Below the pieces are notes generated by a model, which searched no databases, was not told the DNA's origin, and saw only the letters and a program-made list of their open reading frames with translations. Position numbers and translations under genes: made by a program. From the NCBI RefSeq assembly GCF_000772945.1, contig NZ_JPVN01000002.1, forward strand, positions 184,885 to 248,884: 64,000 nt of DNA, written 5' to 3'. Below are positions 44,382 to 52,820 of the stretch, in pieces. How positions within the stretch are numbered: position 1 is the stretch's first letter; the number at the start of each line of letters is the position of its first letter. The DNA is from Ureibacillus manganicus DSM 26584 (GTDB taxonomy: Bacteria; Bacillota; Bacilli; Bacillales_A; Planococcaceae).

Positions 44382-44736
44382 CCTTCACCCTCGTTTCGTA
44401 AAACTTTTGAATTGCATCGTAATCTGCTTGGAAGCCTCTTAATTCTAGTTTTCGCACTAATGGTACTTGATAGATTTTTGCAATTTTGTCACCTGCTCCA
44501 CCAAACACATTATGGCCAAAGTTACTATTACCACTTACTACAACCCCTTTGCAAAGGTGACCATTAAACTCCAAAAACTCCGAAACTTTGGCAGGTACAT
44601 CTCCCAAACGGTCTGTATATGTTATTAATAGGTATGGCTTGTCCATAATTAAATTGTCTGTAATTTCAATGGATTCAACTTCCAGTTTAGAAACAATGTA
44701 TCTCACGTTTCCTGTTCGACTTGCAAAGACAATCAT
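44356..44736 (-). CDS. nrdI: Ribonucleotide reductase assembly flavodoxin
   Basis: 126 residues, flavodoxin-like: FASRTGNVRYIVSKL at the N-terminal phosphate-binding loop and NSNFGHNVFGGAGDKIA as the FMN site typical of NrdI. It supplies the oxidant that makes the dimanganese-tyrosyl radical in NrdF. Overlaps nrdH by four bases (ATGA) and nrdE by 26, so translation is coupled. Confidence 0.95.
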   Translation of the reverse strand: MIVFASRTGNVRYIVSKLEVESIEITDNLIMDKPYLLITYTDRLGDVPAKVSEFLEFNGHLCKGVVVSGNSNFGHNVFGGAGDKIAKIYQVPLVRKLELRGFQADYDAIQKFYETRVKDENLLKIK

Positions 44737-44957
44737 TGTGCTACCAATTCGATTTTAGAAATGATCTCCTTTACATCTCCTAGTAATTTTCCCTCGAATT
44801 CAAGAACTGGTACTGAAAGAAATCCATTGTTTAATACCTTTTGTTTTGCTTCTTCGTTGTGGTCGATATTGATCATTTCAACTTCTAGCCCTGCACGTTG
44901 CAATTCTGATTTTACCCACATACATTTTGGGCAGACTGTTTTTGTATAAAGTTTCAT
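44733..44957 (-). CDS. nrdH: NrdH-type glutaredoxin-like redoxin
   Basis: 74 residues, thioredoxin fold with active site CPKC (C9/C12) and the cis-Pro in SVPVLEFEGKLLGD. It delivers electrons to NrdE. ATG 44957 follows AAGAAGGAA. It is the first gene of nrdHIEF-dut. The leader from the cobalamin riboswitch terminator to this start is about 280 bases and includes an 82-bp repeat. Confidence 0.93.
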   Translation of the reverse strand: MKLYTKTVCPKCMWVKSELQRAGLEVEMINIDHNEEAKQKVLNNGFLSVPVLEFEGKLLGDVKEIISKIELVAQ

Positions 44958-45025
44958 TTAGATTCCTTCTTTCTTTTGATAATAAAAGTACCAGCAGTCC
45001 CAAATTCCCATCATATCTGAAAGGA

Positions 45026-45190
45026 TCGCTCTACTTTGTGTCAATATGGATTCCTTTTGTGACCAAATCGACCTACTTTGTGGCAGTATCGCCCCTTTGT
45101 GAAAGTATCGCTCTACTTTGTGACAATACGGATCCCTTTTGTGACTAAATCGACCTACTTTGTGGCAGTATCGCCCCTTATGAACGATAT
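45026..45190. repeat. Two 82-bp tandem repeats with about 20-bp sub-repeats
   Basis: The unit beginning CGCTCTACTTTGTG starts at 45027 and again at 45109, with few changes. Inside each unit a shorter motif of the type TTTGTGAC.AAATCGAC.TAC recurs about every 20 bases. Located in the untranslated leader between the B12-riboswitch terminator and nrdH. The minus-strand frame over it (45197 down) encodes a His/Lys-rich repeat with no good ribosome site and is not taken as a gene. Confidence 0.75.
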
Positions 45191-45234
45191 TTCGCACAGT
45201 TTTCTTCTATCAAATTCCTTCATTAAAAAGAGCA

Positions 45235-45270
45235 CAAAAAAAAGGCTATCTCTTCGAAAAGAGATAGCCT
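45235..45270 (-). terminator. Riboswitch-controlled intrinsic terminator upstream of nrdHIEF
   Basis: On the minus strand AGGCTATCTCTT / AAGAGATAGCCT, a perfect 12-bp stem with a 4-base loop followed by TTTTTTTTG. It lies just after the cobalamin aptamer and about 280 bases before nrdH. Confidence 0.92.
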
Positions 45271-45289
45271 GGAAACGTTCGCAATTGAA

Positions 45290-45482
45290 AAATGGATAAA
45301 CTACGTCTACGTCTCCATTCCTCAATCCCCGAAGAAATGATGGATCGGTTTTATAAGGCAGGTCTCCTGGCTTTGCTTCATTCTCTGGTTCCCTTCCCAT
45401 GTATTCACACAGTGGACATCGAACCTTCGTCAGCTTTACAGTTGCGGGGACAGCGTCGGATTCTCACCGAACTTCCCTTTTA
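45290..45482 (-). ncRNA. Cobalamin (B12) riboswitch
   Basis: Read on the minus strand, the conserved elements appear in order: GGGAAGTTCGGTGAGAATCC, CTGTCCCCGCAACTGTAA, a CCACTG, TGGGAAGG, and the B12 box GCCAGGAGACCTGCC (complement at 45357-45371). All match the cobalamin riboswitch consensus closely. With the terminator that follows, ligand binding should stop transcription of nrdHIEF-dut. The B12-independent class Ib reductase would thus be off when B12 is available. Confidence 0.95.
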
Positions 45483-45490
45483 AACTACAT

Positions 45491-45519
45491 ATAGTAGTAC
45501 CTTTACAAAACTAATACAA
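45491..45519 (-). promoter_or_regulatory. Sigma-A promoter of the nrd riboswitch leader
   Basis: Minus strand -35 TTGTAT (45514-45519), exact 17-bp spacer, -10 TACTAT (45491-45496), placing the start a few bases before the riboswitch 5' end. Confidence 0.6.
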
Positions 45520-45673
45520 TATATTGTTTTTTAGTTACATTGGTTAGTGTACCATATACTAACAATAGAGTAAATCTATAATTCTAAATGGGGACTTTTG
45601 TTATAGTAAAAGACTCATATCTATTAAACCCTTATAAAGGGTACAAACCCTAACTAGCTTTTAAAATAGATTA

Positions 45674-45697
45674 AGGGTGGCCATTTCTGACCACCCT
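45674..45697 (-). terminator. Terminator of the MCP gene
   Basis: AGGGTGG / CCACCCT stem with CAGAAATGGC-type loop, and a T-rich TTAATCTATTTT on the minus strand. A similar hairpin is at the right edge of the window. Confidence 0.7.
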
Positions 45698-45712
45698 CAT
45701 CTGAGAACAAAC

Positions 45713-47680
45713 TTAATATTTAAATTGCTGAATTGTTTGCTTTAATCTTTCTGCCATGATTGACAGCTCATCTGCTGATGCAGCAATTTCCTCCATGGAA
45801 GCTAATTGTTCTTCTGTTGATGCGGAGATATTTTGAACACCAGCTAGATTAATTTGTGTTAATTGTTGTACTGCATCAATAGAATCTGCAACTAGGTTAG
45901 AGTGATGCTTCATTTCTCTAGCTGCGAAAGAAACCTCTTCCACCTCATTTGAGACTTCAATTACATTGTCTCGAATGCTTGAAAACTTCTGACCAGCTTC
46001 GTTCATAACAACTATCCCTTTAGCCACTTCTTCGTTACCCGCTGCCATTGTATTTACTGCTTGTTCAGTTTCAATTTGAATTTGTCCAATGATGCCCGCA
46101 ATTTGAGTCGTTGCTTTTGCTGATTGTTCTGCAAGTTTACGGACTTCATCAGCAACAACAGCAAAGCCTTTCCCAGCTTCACCAGCTCTTGCTGCTTCAA
46201 TCGCTGCATTTAGTGACAATAGATTCGTTTGGTCTGCAATCTGTTTAATAGTTTGTACAATATTTCCGATGTCTGTAGACCGTTTTCCTAAGTTTGTAAC
46301 TGCTCCTTCAATTGACTTTACAGTTAAGTTAATCGAATGCATTTGTTCAACCGCTTTACGAATGGTTTGGTCACCAATTTGCACTTCTTCAAGTGCTTGC
46401 TTCGTTTTATTCGTAGCATTATCTGCTTTTTTAGCGATCATACTAATGTTATCTTGCATCTCTTGTGTTGCCTTTGTACTATTTCCCGCAGCATCTGACT
46501 GCTGTTCTGCACCACTTGCGAACTGTTGAATGGATTCTACAATTTGACCAGTAGCTTTTTGATTCTCAACTGTACTTGCAGTTAATTCTTCAGAAGATGC
46601 TGCTAGCGCATTGGACTGATCACTTACTTGTCGAATGACTGTTTGTAATGAGTCGACCATCTTATTGAAGATTTCTGCTAATTTACCAAATTCATCTTTA
46701 CTAGAAATATCGATCTTCTCACGTAAATCGCCTTCACCAATTTTTGCAGCTGATTCGCCTAGTAATCTTAAAGGTCTTAGTATTGAACGAATGATTGGAT
46801 ATCCTATTAATACACCTACAATTATTGAAATTACAAGTACGAATAAGGTCACATCTAAAATACTGTTTGTTGATGAGGTTATATCATCTATTAGTAATGT
46901 CCCAACCACATACCAGCCAGTTAATTTATTTTGTTTATAGAAGATGTGTTTTTTCACACCGTCTTCTGTTACTAGAAAATCACCAAACTCTTTACCAGAC
47001 ATATTCGCACTATATTGTTCATGTGCTTTCGTTCCGTTTTCAATTGTTGAATCTGCTAAGTAAGTTTGATTGCCATCCATTAATGATGCATAGCCATTCT
47101 CCCCAACCTTAATGGATTTTGTTAAGCCAGTAATTGTTTCTAGGTTAATATCAATTGAAATAACACCTGATCCGTCATTTAATACAGATGACACAGACAT
47201 CATCATATTTCTATTGGTAGATGAAATATATGGATCAATAATTACAGGGCTTCCTGGATTTTCTATTGCACCTTTATACCATGGACTTGAAAATGGATCG
47301 AAGTCATCCTCAAACTTAAAAGAGGGATTCCTCATTAATTCTCGACCTGTTTGTAAAACTGTTACTGACTCGACTCTTTCTTCAATACTATTATATTTAT
47401 CTAGCTCTCTTAGAATCTCTCGCTCGCTCCAATTACCTGAGATAATCGTACTGTAGTATTTTGCTTGGTCGATTATTGGTCGTATTTCTCTAGTTATGAG
47501 AGTATCTAATTGTTCTACTTGTTGTAATGCACTACCTTTTAATTCTCCTTGAAACTCTTTACTTGCGTTTATGTATGAAATTGAACCAATCGTTACACTC
47601 GGTAATAGTAAAATTAAAATAAATGCAACTATAAGACGAACTTTTACTGATACCCTTCTTTTACTTTTTTGTTTTTTCAT
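45713..47680 (-). CDS. Methyl-accepting chemotaxis protein (dCache sensor)
   Basis: 655 residues. TM1 about 13-35, an extracellular Cache-type sensor about 36-275 ([21 protein letters not shown], then [23 protein letters not shown]), TM2 about 278-300, HAMP ([21 protein letters not shown]), then a long signalling coiled coil with the conserved hairpin tip [23 protein letters not shown] sequence and [13 protein letters not shown] 47680 follows GGGGAAG. It signals through CheA/CheW; the ligand, probably an amino acid or organic acid, is unknown. Confidence 0.95.
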   Translation of the reverse strand: MKKQKSKRRVSVKVRLIVAFILILLLPSVTIGSISYINASKEFQGELKGSALQQVEQLDTLITREIRPIIDQAKYYSTIISGNWSEREILRELDKYNSIEERVESVTVLQTGRELMRNPSFKFEDDFDPFSSPWYKGAIENPGSPVIIDPYISSTNRNMMMSVSSVLNDGSGVISIDINLETITGLTKSIKVGENGYASLMDGNQTYLADSTIENGTKAHEQYSANMSGKEFGDFLVTEDGVKKHIFYKQNKLTGWYVVGTLLIDDITSSTNSILDVTLFVLVISIIVGVLIGYPIIRSILRPLRLLGESAAKIGEGDLREKIDISSKDEFGKLAEIFNKMVDSLQTVIRQVSDQSNALAASSEELTASTVENQKATGQIVESIQQFASGAEQQSDAAGNSTKATQEMQDNISMIAKKADNATNKTKQALEEVQIGDQTIRKAVEQMHSINLTVKSIEGAVTNLGKRSTDIGNIVQTIKQIADQTNLLSLNAAIEAARAGEAGKGFAVVADEVRKLAEQSAKATTQIAGIIGQIQIETEQAVNTMAAGNEEVAKGIVVMNEAGQKFSSIRDNVIEVSNEVEEVSFAAREMKHHSNLVADSIDAVQQLTQINLAGVQNISASTEEQLASMEEIAASADELSIMAERLKQTIQQFKY

Positions 47681-47920
47681 GTTGTCTTCCCCCGAATTTA
47701 TGAAGCTATACTTTACAAATTGCGCAAAGTATACAAATAGTATATTCTTTAAGTTTCTTCCAATAAAACTATATTACTATAAACAAATGATAAAATAACA
47801 CTATTCTCCAAAAAATTATATTAATGATCATTAGCATTTATATAGAACTTCCTCACTCTAAGGTTACATAACTCCACCAAGTATATGACTATATTCTAGA
47901 TTTCTTTCTAATAAAATAGA

Positions 47921-47950
47921 GCATTTCTTCCTAGATTTAGAAAGAAACGC
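47921..47950 (-). terminator. Terminator of the ferritin-cupin gene
   Basis: GCGTTTCTT / AAGAAATGC stem on the minus strand followed by CTATTTTATT. Confidence 0.75.
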
Positions 47951-47961
47951 CCTTACTGAAA

Positions 47962-48900
47962 TTATTCTTCACTATGATCTTCTGCTGCTTTTGCATCAGC
48001 TTTCGTTCTTTGGACAGTGCCGCGGGGATGATGTGGTGGTGCATAAATTGAATAGATTTTTAATGGTTTATCGCCTGTATTAATGATATTGTGCCATTTC
48101 CCAGCAGGTACTAAAATAGCGTAGTCGTCATACACATCTTCTTCAAAATCAAATTGCTTGTCGTTCCTACCCATTCGGACGATACCTTCGCCTTCTTCGA
48201 CACGTAAAAATTGATCAGTATCTGGGTGCATCTCAACACCAATTTCTCCACCTACATCAATACTCATTAATGTAAGTTGTAAATGTTCTCCAGTCCATAG
48301 AGCGGTACGGAATGTGTCGTTACGTTTTGTAATTTCATTAATATCAACAACAAATGGTTCTGGCCCATAGTCTTTAATCTCATTTTTAAGTGGTGGAATG
48401 TCGGTGTTTGTTAAATTTTTCTCCTGCGCGGATCTGATTGCACTTAATCTTGTTGCGTGTTTGATTTCATCTGAAAAAGCACGTAAAAATATATCACGAA
48501 TTACCTGATTTTTGGAGTTTAAGTATTGGTTACGATAGGTTTCATAGTCCTTTAATTCATCATCAAACGCTTCTTTTAACCCTTCTTCAAAACTAGCAAT
48601 TGCAATTCTCTCTACCTCATACTGTGGATGTCTATTTGTTAACGTATAATACAAATTAACAAAATTTTGTAAATGCGTCCTTTCATCCTCAGCAATTTTC
48701 AAAATATGATCCTGATCCTCTATATTTGGAGCTAATTCAGCTAACCTGATATAGAAATCAACTCCTGCCGCTTCACCTTTCATTGCATTCAACAGCGTTT
48801 GAAGAAGTCCATCATCATTGTACATTGGGGTATATTGGTTTTGGCTCCCATTAAAATACGGATACTTATTGTTCAGCGAACTCATCCTTTCGTAAAACAT
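47962..48900 (-). CDS. Ferritin-like/cupin fusion protein
   Basis: 312 residues. Residues about 30-165 form a four-helix bundle with ligand-like GEAAGVDFY, EDERTHLQNF and DEIKHATRL, as in rubrerythrin/ferritin-like di-iron proteins. Residues about 190-295 are a cupin: VGGEIGVEMHPDTDQFLRVEEGEG gives the His/His/Glu metal motif and VPAGKWHNIIN the final His. Such two-domain proteins occur in Bacillaceae and Clostridia; function is unknown, perhaps oxygen or metal related. The start is uncertain: ATG 48900 has no strong Shine-Dalgarno, while GAAAGG immediately precedes the ATG at 48885. Confidence 0.82.
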   Translation of the reverse strand: MFYERMSSLNNKYPYFNGSQNQYTPMYNDDGLLQTLLNAMKGEAAGVDFYIRLAELAPNIEDQDHILKIAEDERTHLQNFVNLYYTLTNRHPQYEVERIAIASFEEGLKEAFDDELKDYETYRNQYLNSKNQVIRDIFLRAFSDEIKHATRLSAIRSAQEKNLTNTDIPPLKNEIKDYGPEPFVVDINEITKRNDTFRTALWTGEHLQLTLMSIDVGGEIGVEMHPDTDQFLRVEEGEGIVRMGRNDKQFDFEEDVYDDYAILVPAGKWHNIINTGDKPLKIYSIYAPPHHPRGTVQRTKADAKAAEDHSEE

Positions 48901-48950
48901 TCAAATTAGCATATGCCTATATTTCGAAAAAAGTTATCTGAAAACAGAAA

Positions 48951-48981
48951 AAGCTAAGCTCTTTTTTCAAGAACTTAGCTT
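48951..48981 (-). terminator. Terminator of the YwnB-like gene
   Basis: AAGCTAAGTTCTT / AAGAGCTTAGCTT hairpin on the minus strand, followed by TTTC. Confidence 0.85.
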
Positions 48982-48995
48982 ATTTTCATCTTCAA

Positions 48996-49634
48996 TTACT
49001 CTTGCTCACCAACAACAGTAAATCTTTCATTGATATGATTTGCCTGTTCAATCTCATCTACAACAGCAATTGCAAAGTCAGCATAACTAATATAGCTATC
49101 ACCTTGCGAGTTAACTAATAGATGATCTTTTCCAGCAGTGTAAGATCCTGTACGTTTTCCTTCTGCATCGAAAAAGGCTGAAGGACTGATGAATGTCCAT
49201 TTCAGGTCAGCTGTTTGTTGTAATTCTTCTAAGTTGCGACCTTGTCCTTTTGCTGTTGGCTTTACAAAATCAGGGAACTCCGGTGTATCAATTAATTTTA
49301 CTGTTTTCGCTTCGTCTACATAAAGGCTGCCAGCTCCACCAACTACAATAATTCTAGTTTCAGTACCTTTTGCTGCCTCGATTAGCGCATGTCCTGCATC
49401 AACATGCGCCTGTTCTTCACCAAGTGGAGCACCAAATGCATTGACCACAACGTCAAATTGTTTTACATGTTCAGTTGTCAGGTCAAAAATACTTTTCTCA
49501 ATAACTGGAACACTTTTGTCAGTTAACTTAGTTGCATCGCGAACAATTGCAGTTACTTCGTGCCCACGTTGTTTCGCTTCTTTTAATACAAGACTTCCCA
49601 CTTTACCAGTTGCTGCAATAATACCAACTTTCAT
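48996..49634 (-). CDS. NAD(P)-binding oxidoreductase (YwnB-like, NmrA/SDR family)
   Basis: 212 residues from ATG 49634, eight bases after GGAGGATG. Rossmann fold with the nucleotide motif IIAATGKVGSLVLKEA, VNAFGAP, and VVVGGAGSLYV; no SDR YxxxK pair, so it belongs to the atypical NmrA-like group. Length and arrangement match B. subtilis YwnB, and as there it is divergent from an Rrf2-type gene (YwnA). Probably a stress-induced reductase or regulator of unknown substrate. Confidence 0.88.
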   Translation of the reverse strand: MKVGIIAATGKVGSLVLKEAKQRGHEVTAIVRDATKLTDKSVPVIEKSIFDLTTEHVKQFDVVVNAFGAPLGEEQAHVDAGHALIEAAKGTETRIIVVGGAGSLYVDEAKTVKLIDTPEFPDFVKPTAKGQGRNLEELQQTADLKWTFISPSAFFDAEGKRTGSYTAGKDHLLVNSQGDSYISYADFAIAVVDEIEQANHINERFTVVGEQE

Positions 49635-49675
49635 AATTCCATCCTCCAATATTAAATGTAATCGCTATAGTTACC

Positions 49676-49711
49676 TGTAACCATAATAGTTACATTAAAT
49701 CACAATGTCAA
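49676..49711 (-). promoter_or_regulatory. YwnB-like promoter with Rrf2-type operator
   Basis: Minus strand -35 TTGACA (49706-49711), 17-bp spacer, -10 TATTAT (49683-49688). The inverted repeat TGTAACCATAATAGTTACA (49676-49694, 6-7-6 geometry) is centred on the -10, and a second overlapping GTTACCTGTAAC lies at 49670-49681. Probably the site of repression by the adjacent Rrf2 protein. Confidence 0.6.
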
Positions 49712-49742
49712 ATAACTTATACTGAATTTATAATAATTAGGT

Positions 49743-49770
49743 ATAATAAGTTGTAATCGATCTAATTACA
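49743..49770 (+). promoter_or_regulatory. YwnA-like promoter -10 and second Rrf2-type operator
   Basis: A consensus -10 TATAAT at 49743-49748 is followed by TGTAATCGATCTAATTACA (49752-49770), an inverted repeat with the same 6-7-6 geometry and nearly the same arms as the one at 49676. Suggests autoregulation. Confidence 0.55.
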
Positions 49771-49805
49771 TGCAATTAAGTTCTATACAAAGGATGGTGA
49801 TCAAT

Positions 49806-50249
49806 ATGTCAATCAGTAGTCGTTTTTCTGTTGGAATTCATATTTTAGCATTACTTGAGTTGAATAAAGATGGTGTTAATACATCTGAATTTTTAGCAAG
49901 TAGTGTTAATACGAACCCAGCTGTTATAAGAAAGATTATGGGTATGTTAAAAAAAGCCGAGTTAGTCGAGATTCACGCTGGAATTGCAGGTGCAAAACTT
50001 GCAAAAAGCTTATCAATTATTACATTACTTGATGTCTATCGAGCTGTTGATGTAGTAAGTGAAAACGAATTATTCAGTGTTCATGAAAATCCTAATCCAG
50101 ATTGTAGTGTAGGAAGGAATATTCAAGAATCCATTATCCCTATTTTTTCAAATGCACAAATTGCTTTGGAAAACACATTATCTAAAGTTACAATCGAAGA
50201 TGTAGTAAAGGATATTGTTCAAAAAGAACAAGCAAATTCTACGAAATAA
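49806..50249 (+). CDS. Rrf2 family transcriptional regulator (YwnA-like)
   Basis: 147 residues from ATG 49806 after GGATGGTGATC; the frame upstream is not conserved. Winged-helix N-terminus SISSRFSVGIHILALL, then SEFLASSVNTNPAVIRKIMGMLKKAELV. Only one Cys (about residue 100), so it does not have the three-Cys Fe-S cluster set of IscR/NsrR. Like B. subtilis YwnA it is divergent from a ywnB-like gene and probably represses it. Confidence 0.9.
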   Translation: MSISSRFSVGIHILALLELNKDGVNTSEFLASSVNTNPAVIRKIMGMLKKAELVEIHAGIAGAKLAKSLSIITLLDVYRAVDVVSENELFSVHENPNPDCSVGRNIQESIIPIFSNAQIALENTLSKVTIEDVVKDIVQKEQANSTK

Positions 50250-50284
50250 ATGCGAAAGAAGGTTTCCCCTCTCTCGCATTTTTT
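50250..50284 (+). terminator. Terminator of the YwnA-like gene
   Basis: ATGCGAAAGAAGG / CCCCTCTCTCGCAT imperfect stem followed by TTTTTT. Confidence 0.75.
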
Positions 50285-51743
50285 AAGTTCCACAGAATGT
50301 TCTGTATGGAATAGTGGATGGTTTCGGTAAGGAACAATATTCTTCTTGAATTGAATCATAATTGTACGGATCGGCTAGTGCATTTAACAGATTTTCCATC
50401 ACACTGAGATCTCCATTTTCTACAGCAGCCTCTAACGCTTCTTCAACTCGGTGATTACGTGGTATGACTGCAGGGTTACTTACTCTCATTAAATCTCGAC
50501 ATTCATCTCTAGATTGTTCTTGTCGATCAAGTCGAGCTTGCCATTTTTCATACCACACTTGGAACTGTTTTGTGGTAAATAACAATAAATTTTCAAGTTT
50601 ATTCATTGTTAAGCTGCTGAATGTGTTTGTGTAATCCGCCTTGTGTTGGTACATAAGCTCTAGAAGTTCATTAATAAGATGAATGTCTGCCGTTTCTTCA
50701 TTAAACAACCCTAGTTTTGCGCGCATACCAGCTAGCCAATTTTCTTCGTATCGTTTTGGAAATTCCCCCAAGATATTTTGTGCAATTTCAATTGCTTTAT
50801 CTTCATCTTGGTCGATCAAGGGTAGAAGTGATTCTGCGAAACGGGCTAAGTTCCACATACCAATCTTCGGTTGATTTTCATAGGCATAGCGCCCATGCCT
50901 ATCAATTGAACTAAAAACTGTTTTCGTATCGTACGTGTCCATAAACGCACACGGTCCATAATCAATCGTTTCCCCACTTATTGTCATATTATCTGTATTC
51001 ATCACACCGTGAATAAACCCTACAAGCATCCACTTTGAAATAAGATTCGCTTGTAGTTTTACAACTTCATGAAGAAAATTACCATAACGCATTTCATCAT
51101 TTTCAATATCAGGGTAGTGTCTAACAATGGCATATTCAGCTAATGTTTGTAAATCTTCAATATCTAAAAAGCCAGCAGCATACTGGAATGTTCCTACACG
51201 TAAATGACTTGCCGCAACTCTTGTTAGAATTGCACCTGGTAGATCAGTTTCTCGGATTACAGGATCACCTGTAGTGACAACTGCTAAACTTCGAGTTGTT
51301 GGGATGCCTAACGCTTCCATTGCTTCACTTATAATATATTCACGTAACATTGGCCCAAGTGCTGCGCGTCCATCTCCACCTCTTGAGAAATGGGTTCTTC
51401 CTGCCCCTTTCAACTGAACATCAAAACGGTTTCCCTCTGGTGTTACTTGCTCCCCTAGTAACACTGCACGGCCGTCACCTAGCATCGCAAAATGACCAAA
51501 TTGATGACCAGCATAAGCTTGCGCTAATGGTTCTGAACCATTAGGCAGCTTATTCCCTGCAAAAATCGCCGCCCCATCTTCACTATTCAAAAGTTTTGGA
51601 TTTAGTCCAAGCGATTCTGCTAATGACTCGTTTAGAATAACTAATTTCGGAGAGCTCACAGGTTGTGGTGCATTCTTTTTATAAAAAGATTCCGGCAGAC
51701 GGGCATAACTATTATCAAACTTCCATCCAGTATGTTGGGTCAT
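50283..51743 (-). CDS. selO: Protein adenylyltransferase SelO (YdiU family)
   Basis: 486 residues. SelO pseudokinase-fold hallmarks: [45 protein letters not shown] (Lys and Arg of the inverted ATP site), [46 protein letters not shown] with the metal-binding Asn/Asp, and the C-terminal CGT ending. Known members AMPylate target proteins in redox homeostasis. It starts one base after the GmhB-like gene stop, so the two are coupled; the functional link is unclear. Confidence 0.93.
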   Translation of the reverse strand: MTQHTGWKFDNSYARLPESFYKKNAPQPVSSPKLVILNESLAESLGLNPKLLNSEDGAAIFAGNKLPNGSEPLAQAYAGHQFGHFAMLGDGRAVLLGEQVTPEGNRFDVQLKGAGRTHFSRGGDGRAALGPMLREYIISEAMEALGIPTTRSLAVVTTGDPVIRETDLPGAILTRVAASHLRVGTFQYAAGFLDIEDLQTLAEYAIVRHYPDIENDEMRYGNFLHEVVKLQANLISKWMLVGFIHGVMNTDNMTISGETIDYGPCAFMDTYDTKTVFSSIDRHGRYAYENQPKIGMWNLARFAESLLPLIDQDEDKAIEIAQNILGEFPKRYEENWLAGMRAKLGLFNEETADIHLINELLELMYQHKADYTNTFSSLTMNKLENLLLFTTKQFQVWYEKWQARLDRQEQSRDECRDLMRVSNPAVIPRNHRVEEALEAAVENGDLSVMENLLNALADPYNYDSIQEEYCSLPKPSTIPYRTFCGT

Positions 51744-51744
51744 T

Positions 51745-52278
51745 TCAATCCTCCTTTTTTACTTCTTCAATAATCCATTCACTAGCTGCATACAAATCTG
51801 GGAAAATGGCATCAGCAATTGGGTCACTATCACCAATATAAACCGTTTTAGTTCCGGCTTTTTTCCCCGCAATAATATCCGTATCAGTATCGCCCACCAT
51901 AAATGATTTAGAAAGATCAACCTCATAACGATTGGCTAGATCTTCTATAAGCTTTGCATTCGGTTTTCGACATTCACAACCTGCTTTAGGCTTGTGTGGA
52001 CAATATACTGCTTCATGAATGGTTGCACCTTCTTTCTCCAGTTCAGAGATCATATACTCATGTATTTTGTGAAGTTGCTGTTCTTTCATGTAACCTAACC
52101 CTACTCCACCTTGGTTTGTAACAACAAATATATAATCAAAAAATTCATTTAAGTTTCTAACTGCCTCGGCAACACGTGGCAAGAAATATAAATCTCGTGG
52201 CTTATTCACAAATTTTACTCTATTAGTTAGTACCTCATTAATGACCCCATCTCGATCTAAAAAAACTGCAGTCTTCAT
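51745..52278 (-). CDS. HAD-IIIA phosphatase (GmhB-like, D-glycero-manno-heptose bisphosphatase family)
   Basis: 177 residues from ATG 52278 (AAGGAG upstream). HAD motifs [16 protein letters not shown] and [14 protein letters not shown] are intact, and the zinc loop [14 protein letters not shown] is the GmhB hallmark. In Gram-positives such enzymes may act on histidinol phosphate or heptose/sugar bisphosphates rather than LPS precursors. Coupled to selO downstream. Confidence 0.9.
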   Translation of the reverse strand: MKTAVFLDRDGVINEVLTNRVKFVNKPRDLYFLPRVAEAVRNLNEFFDYIFVVTNQGGVGLGYMKEQQLHKIHEYMISELEKEGATIHEAVYCPHKPKAGCECRKPNAKLIEDLANRYEVDLSKSFMVGDTDTDIIAGKKAGTKTVYIGDSDPIADAIFPDLYAASEWIIEEVKKED

Positions 52279-52414
52279 AATTTTTACTCTCCTTAGTTTG
52301 CAAGTACTAAAGTAGAAAAATGCATTCATATTATGTTTCCAATCAACATCTATTCGTATTCATACAATAACAGATACTAATTGAAACTCGAATAAAAGGG
52401 CTCAATAAAAACAA

Positions 52415-52449
52415 AAAAGTTGGCTGCTACATTAGTAGAACCAACTTTT
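52415..52449 (-). terminator. Terminator of the DUF1292 gene
   Basis: AAAAGTTGG / CCAACTTTT stem with a long loop and T run on the minus strand. Confidence 0.85.
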
Positions 52450-52469
52450 CGTTATTTCAATAGTTCACC

Positions 52470-52736
52470 TTATTCGTCTTCTAAAATCTCATCAAAAGCT
52501 TTTGATACTTTATCGAATTCATCGTCGCTCTCGATCGCTTCAAAGTCACCTTCGCTATCAACTCTTAAGAAGAAAACGTCAATATCTTCATCAGTTTCTT
52601 CTGCTAAATCTTCTACAAATCCTACTGCTACATATTGTGTTCCCTCAATGTTAATAGCTGCTAGGACTTCAACTTCTTGTTCTTCATCATCTTCTTCACC
52701 AATCGTGAATATTTCTCCAACTTTAATTTCTTCCAT
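52470..52736 (-). CDS. DUF1292 protein
   Basis: 88 residues from ATG 52736 (GAGAGGG upstream), a highly acidic small protein beginning MEEIKVGEIFTIGEEDDEEQEVEVLA and containing YVAVGFVEDLAEETDEDIDVFFL. The family is widespread in Firmicutes with unknown function. The frame continues upstream to 52799 but the added residues are basic and unrelated. Confidence 0.85.
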   Translation of the reverse strand: MEEIKVGEIFTIGEEDDEEQEVEVLAAINIEGTQYVAVGFVEDLAEETDEDIDVFFLRVDSEGDFEAIESDDEFDKVSKAFDEILEDE

Positions 52737-52820
52737 GAATAAGTCCCTCTCTTTTTTCGAAGTTACCTTTATTTTGTTTCTTTTTCTGTATTTAATCAAG
52801 CAAACATATATATTATTTCA

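Noticed and set aside
44958..45197. His/Lys-rich repetitive ORF upstream of nrdH
   Set aside because: It is a translation of the tandem DNA repeat in the riboswitch leader, with no convincing start.
45155..45400. 81-residue ORF on the minus strand
   Set aside because: It lies wholly within the cobalamin riboswitch and its terminator.
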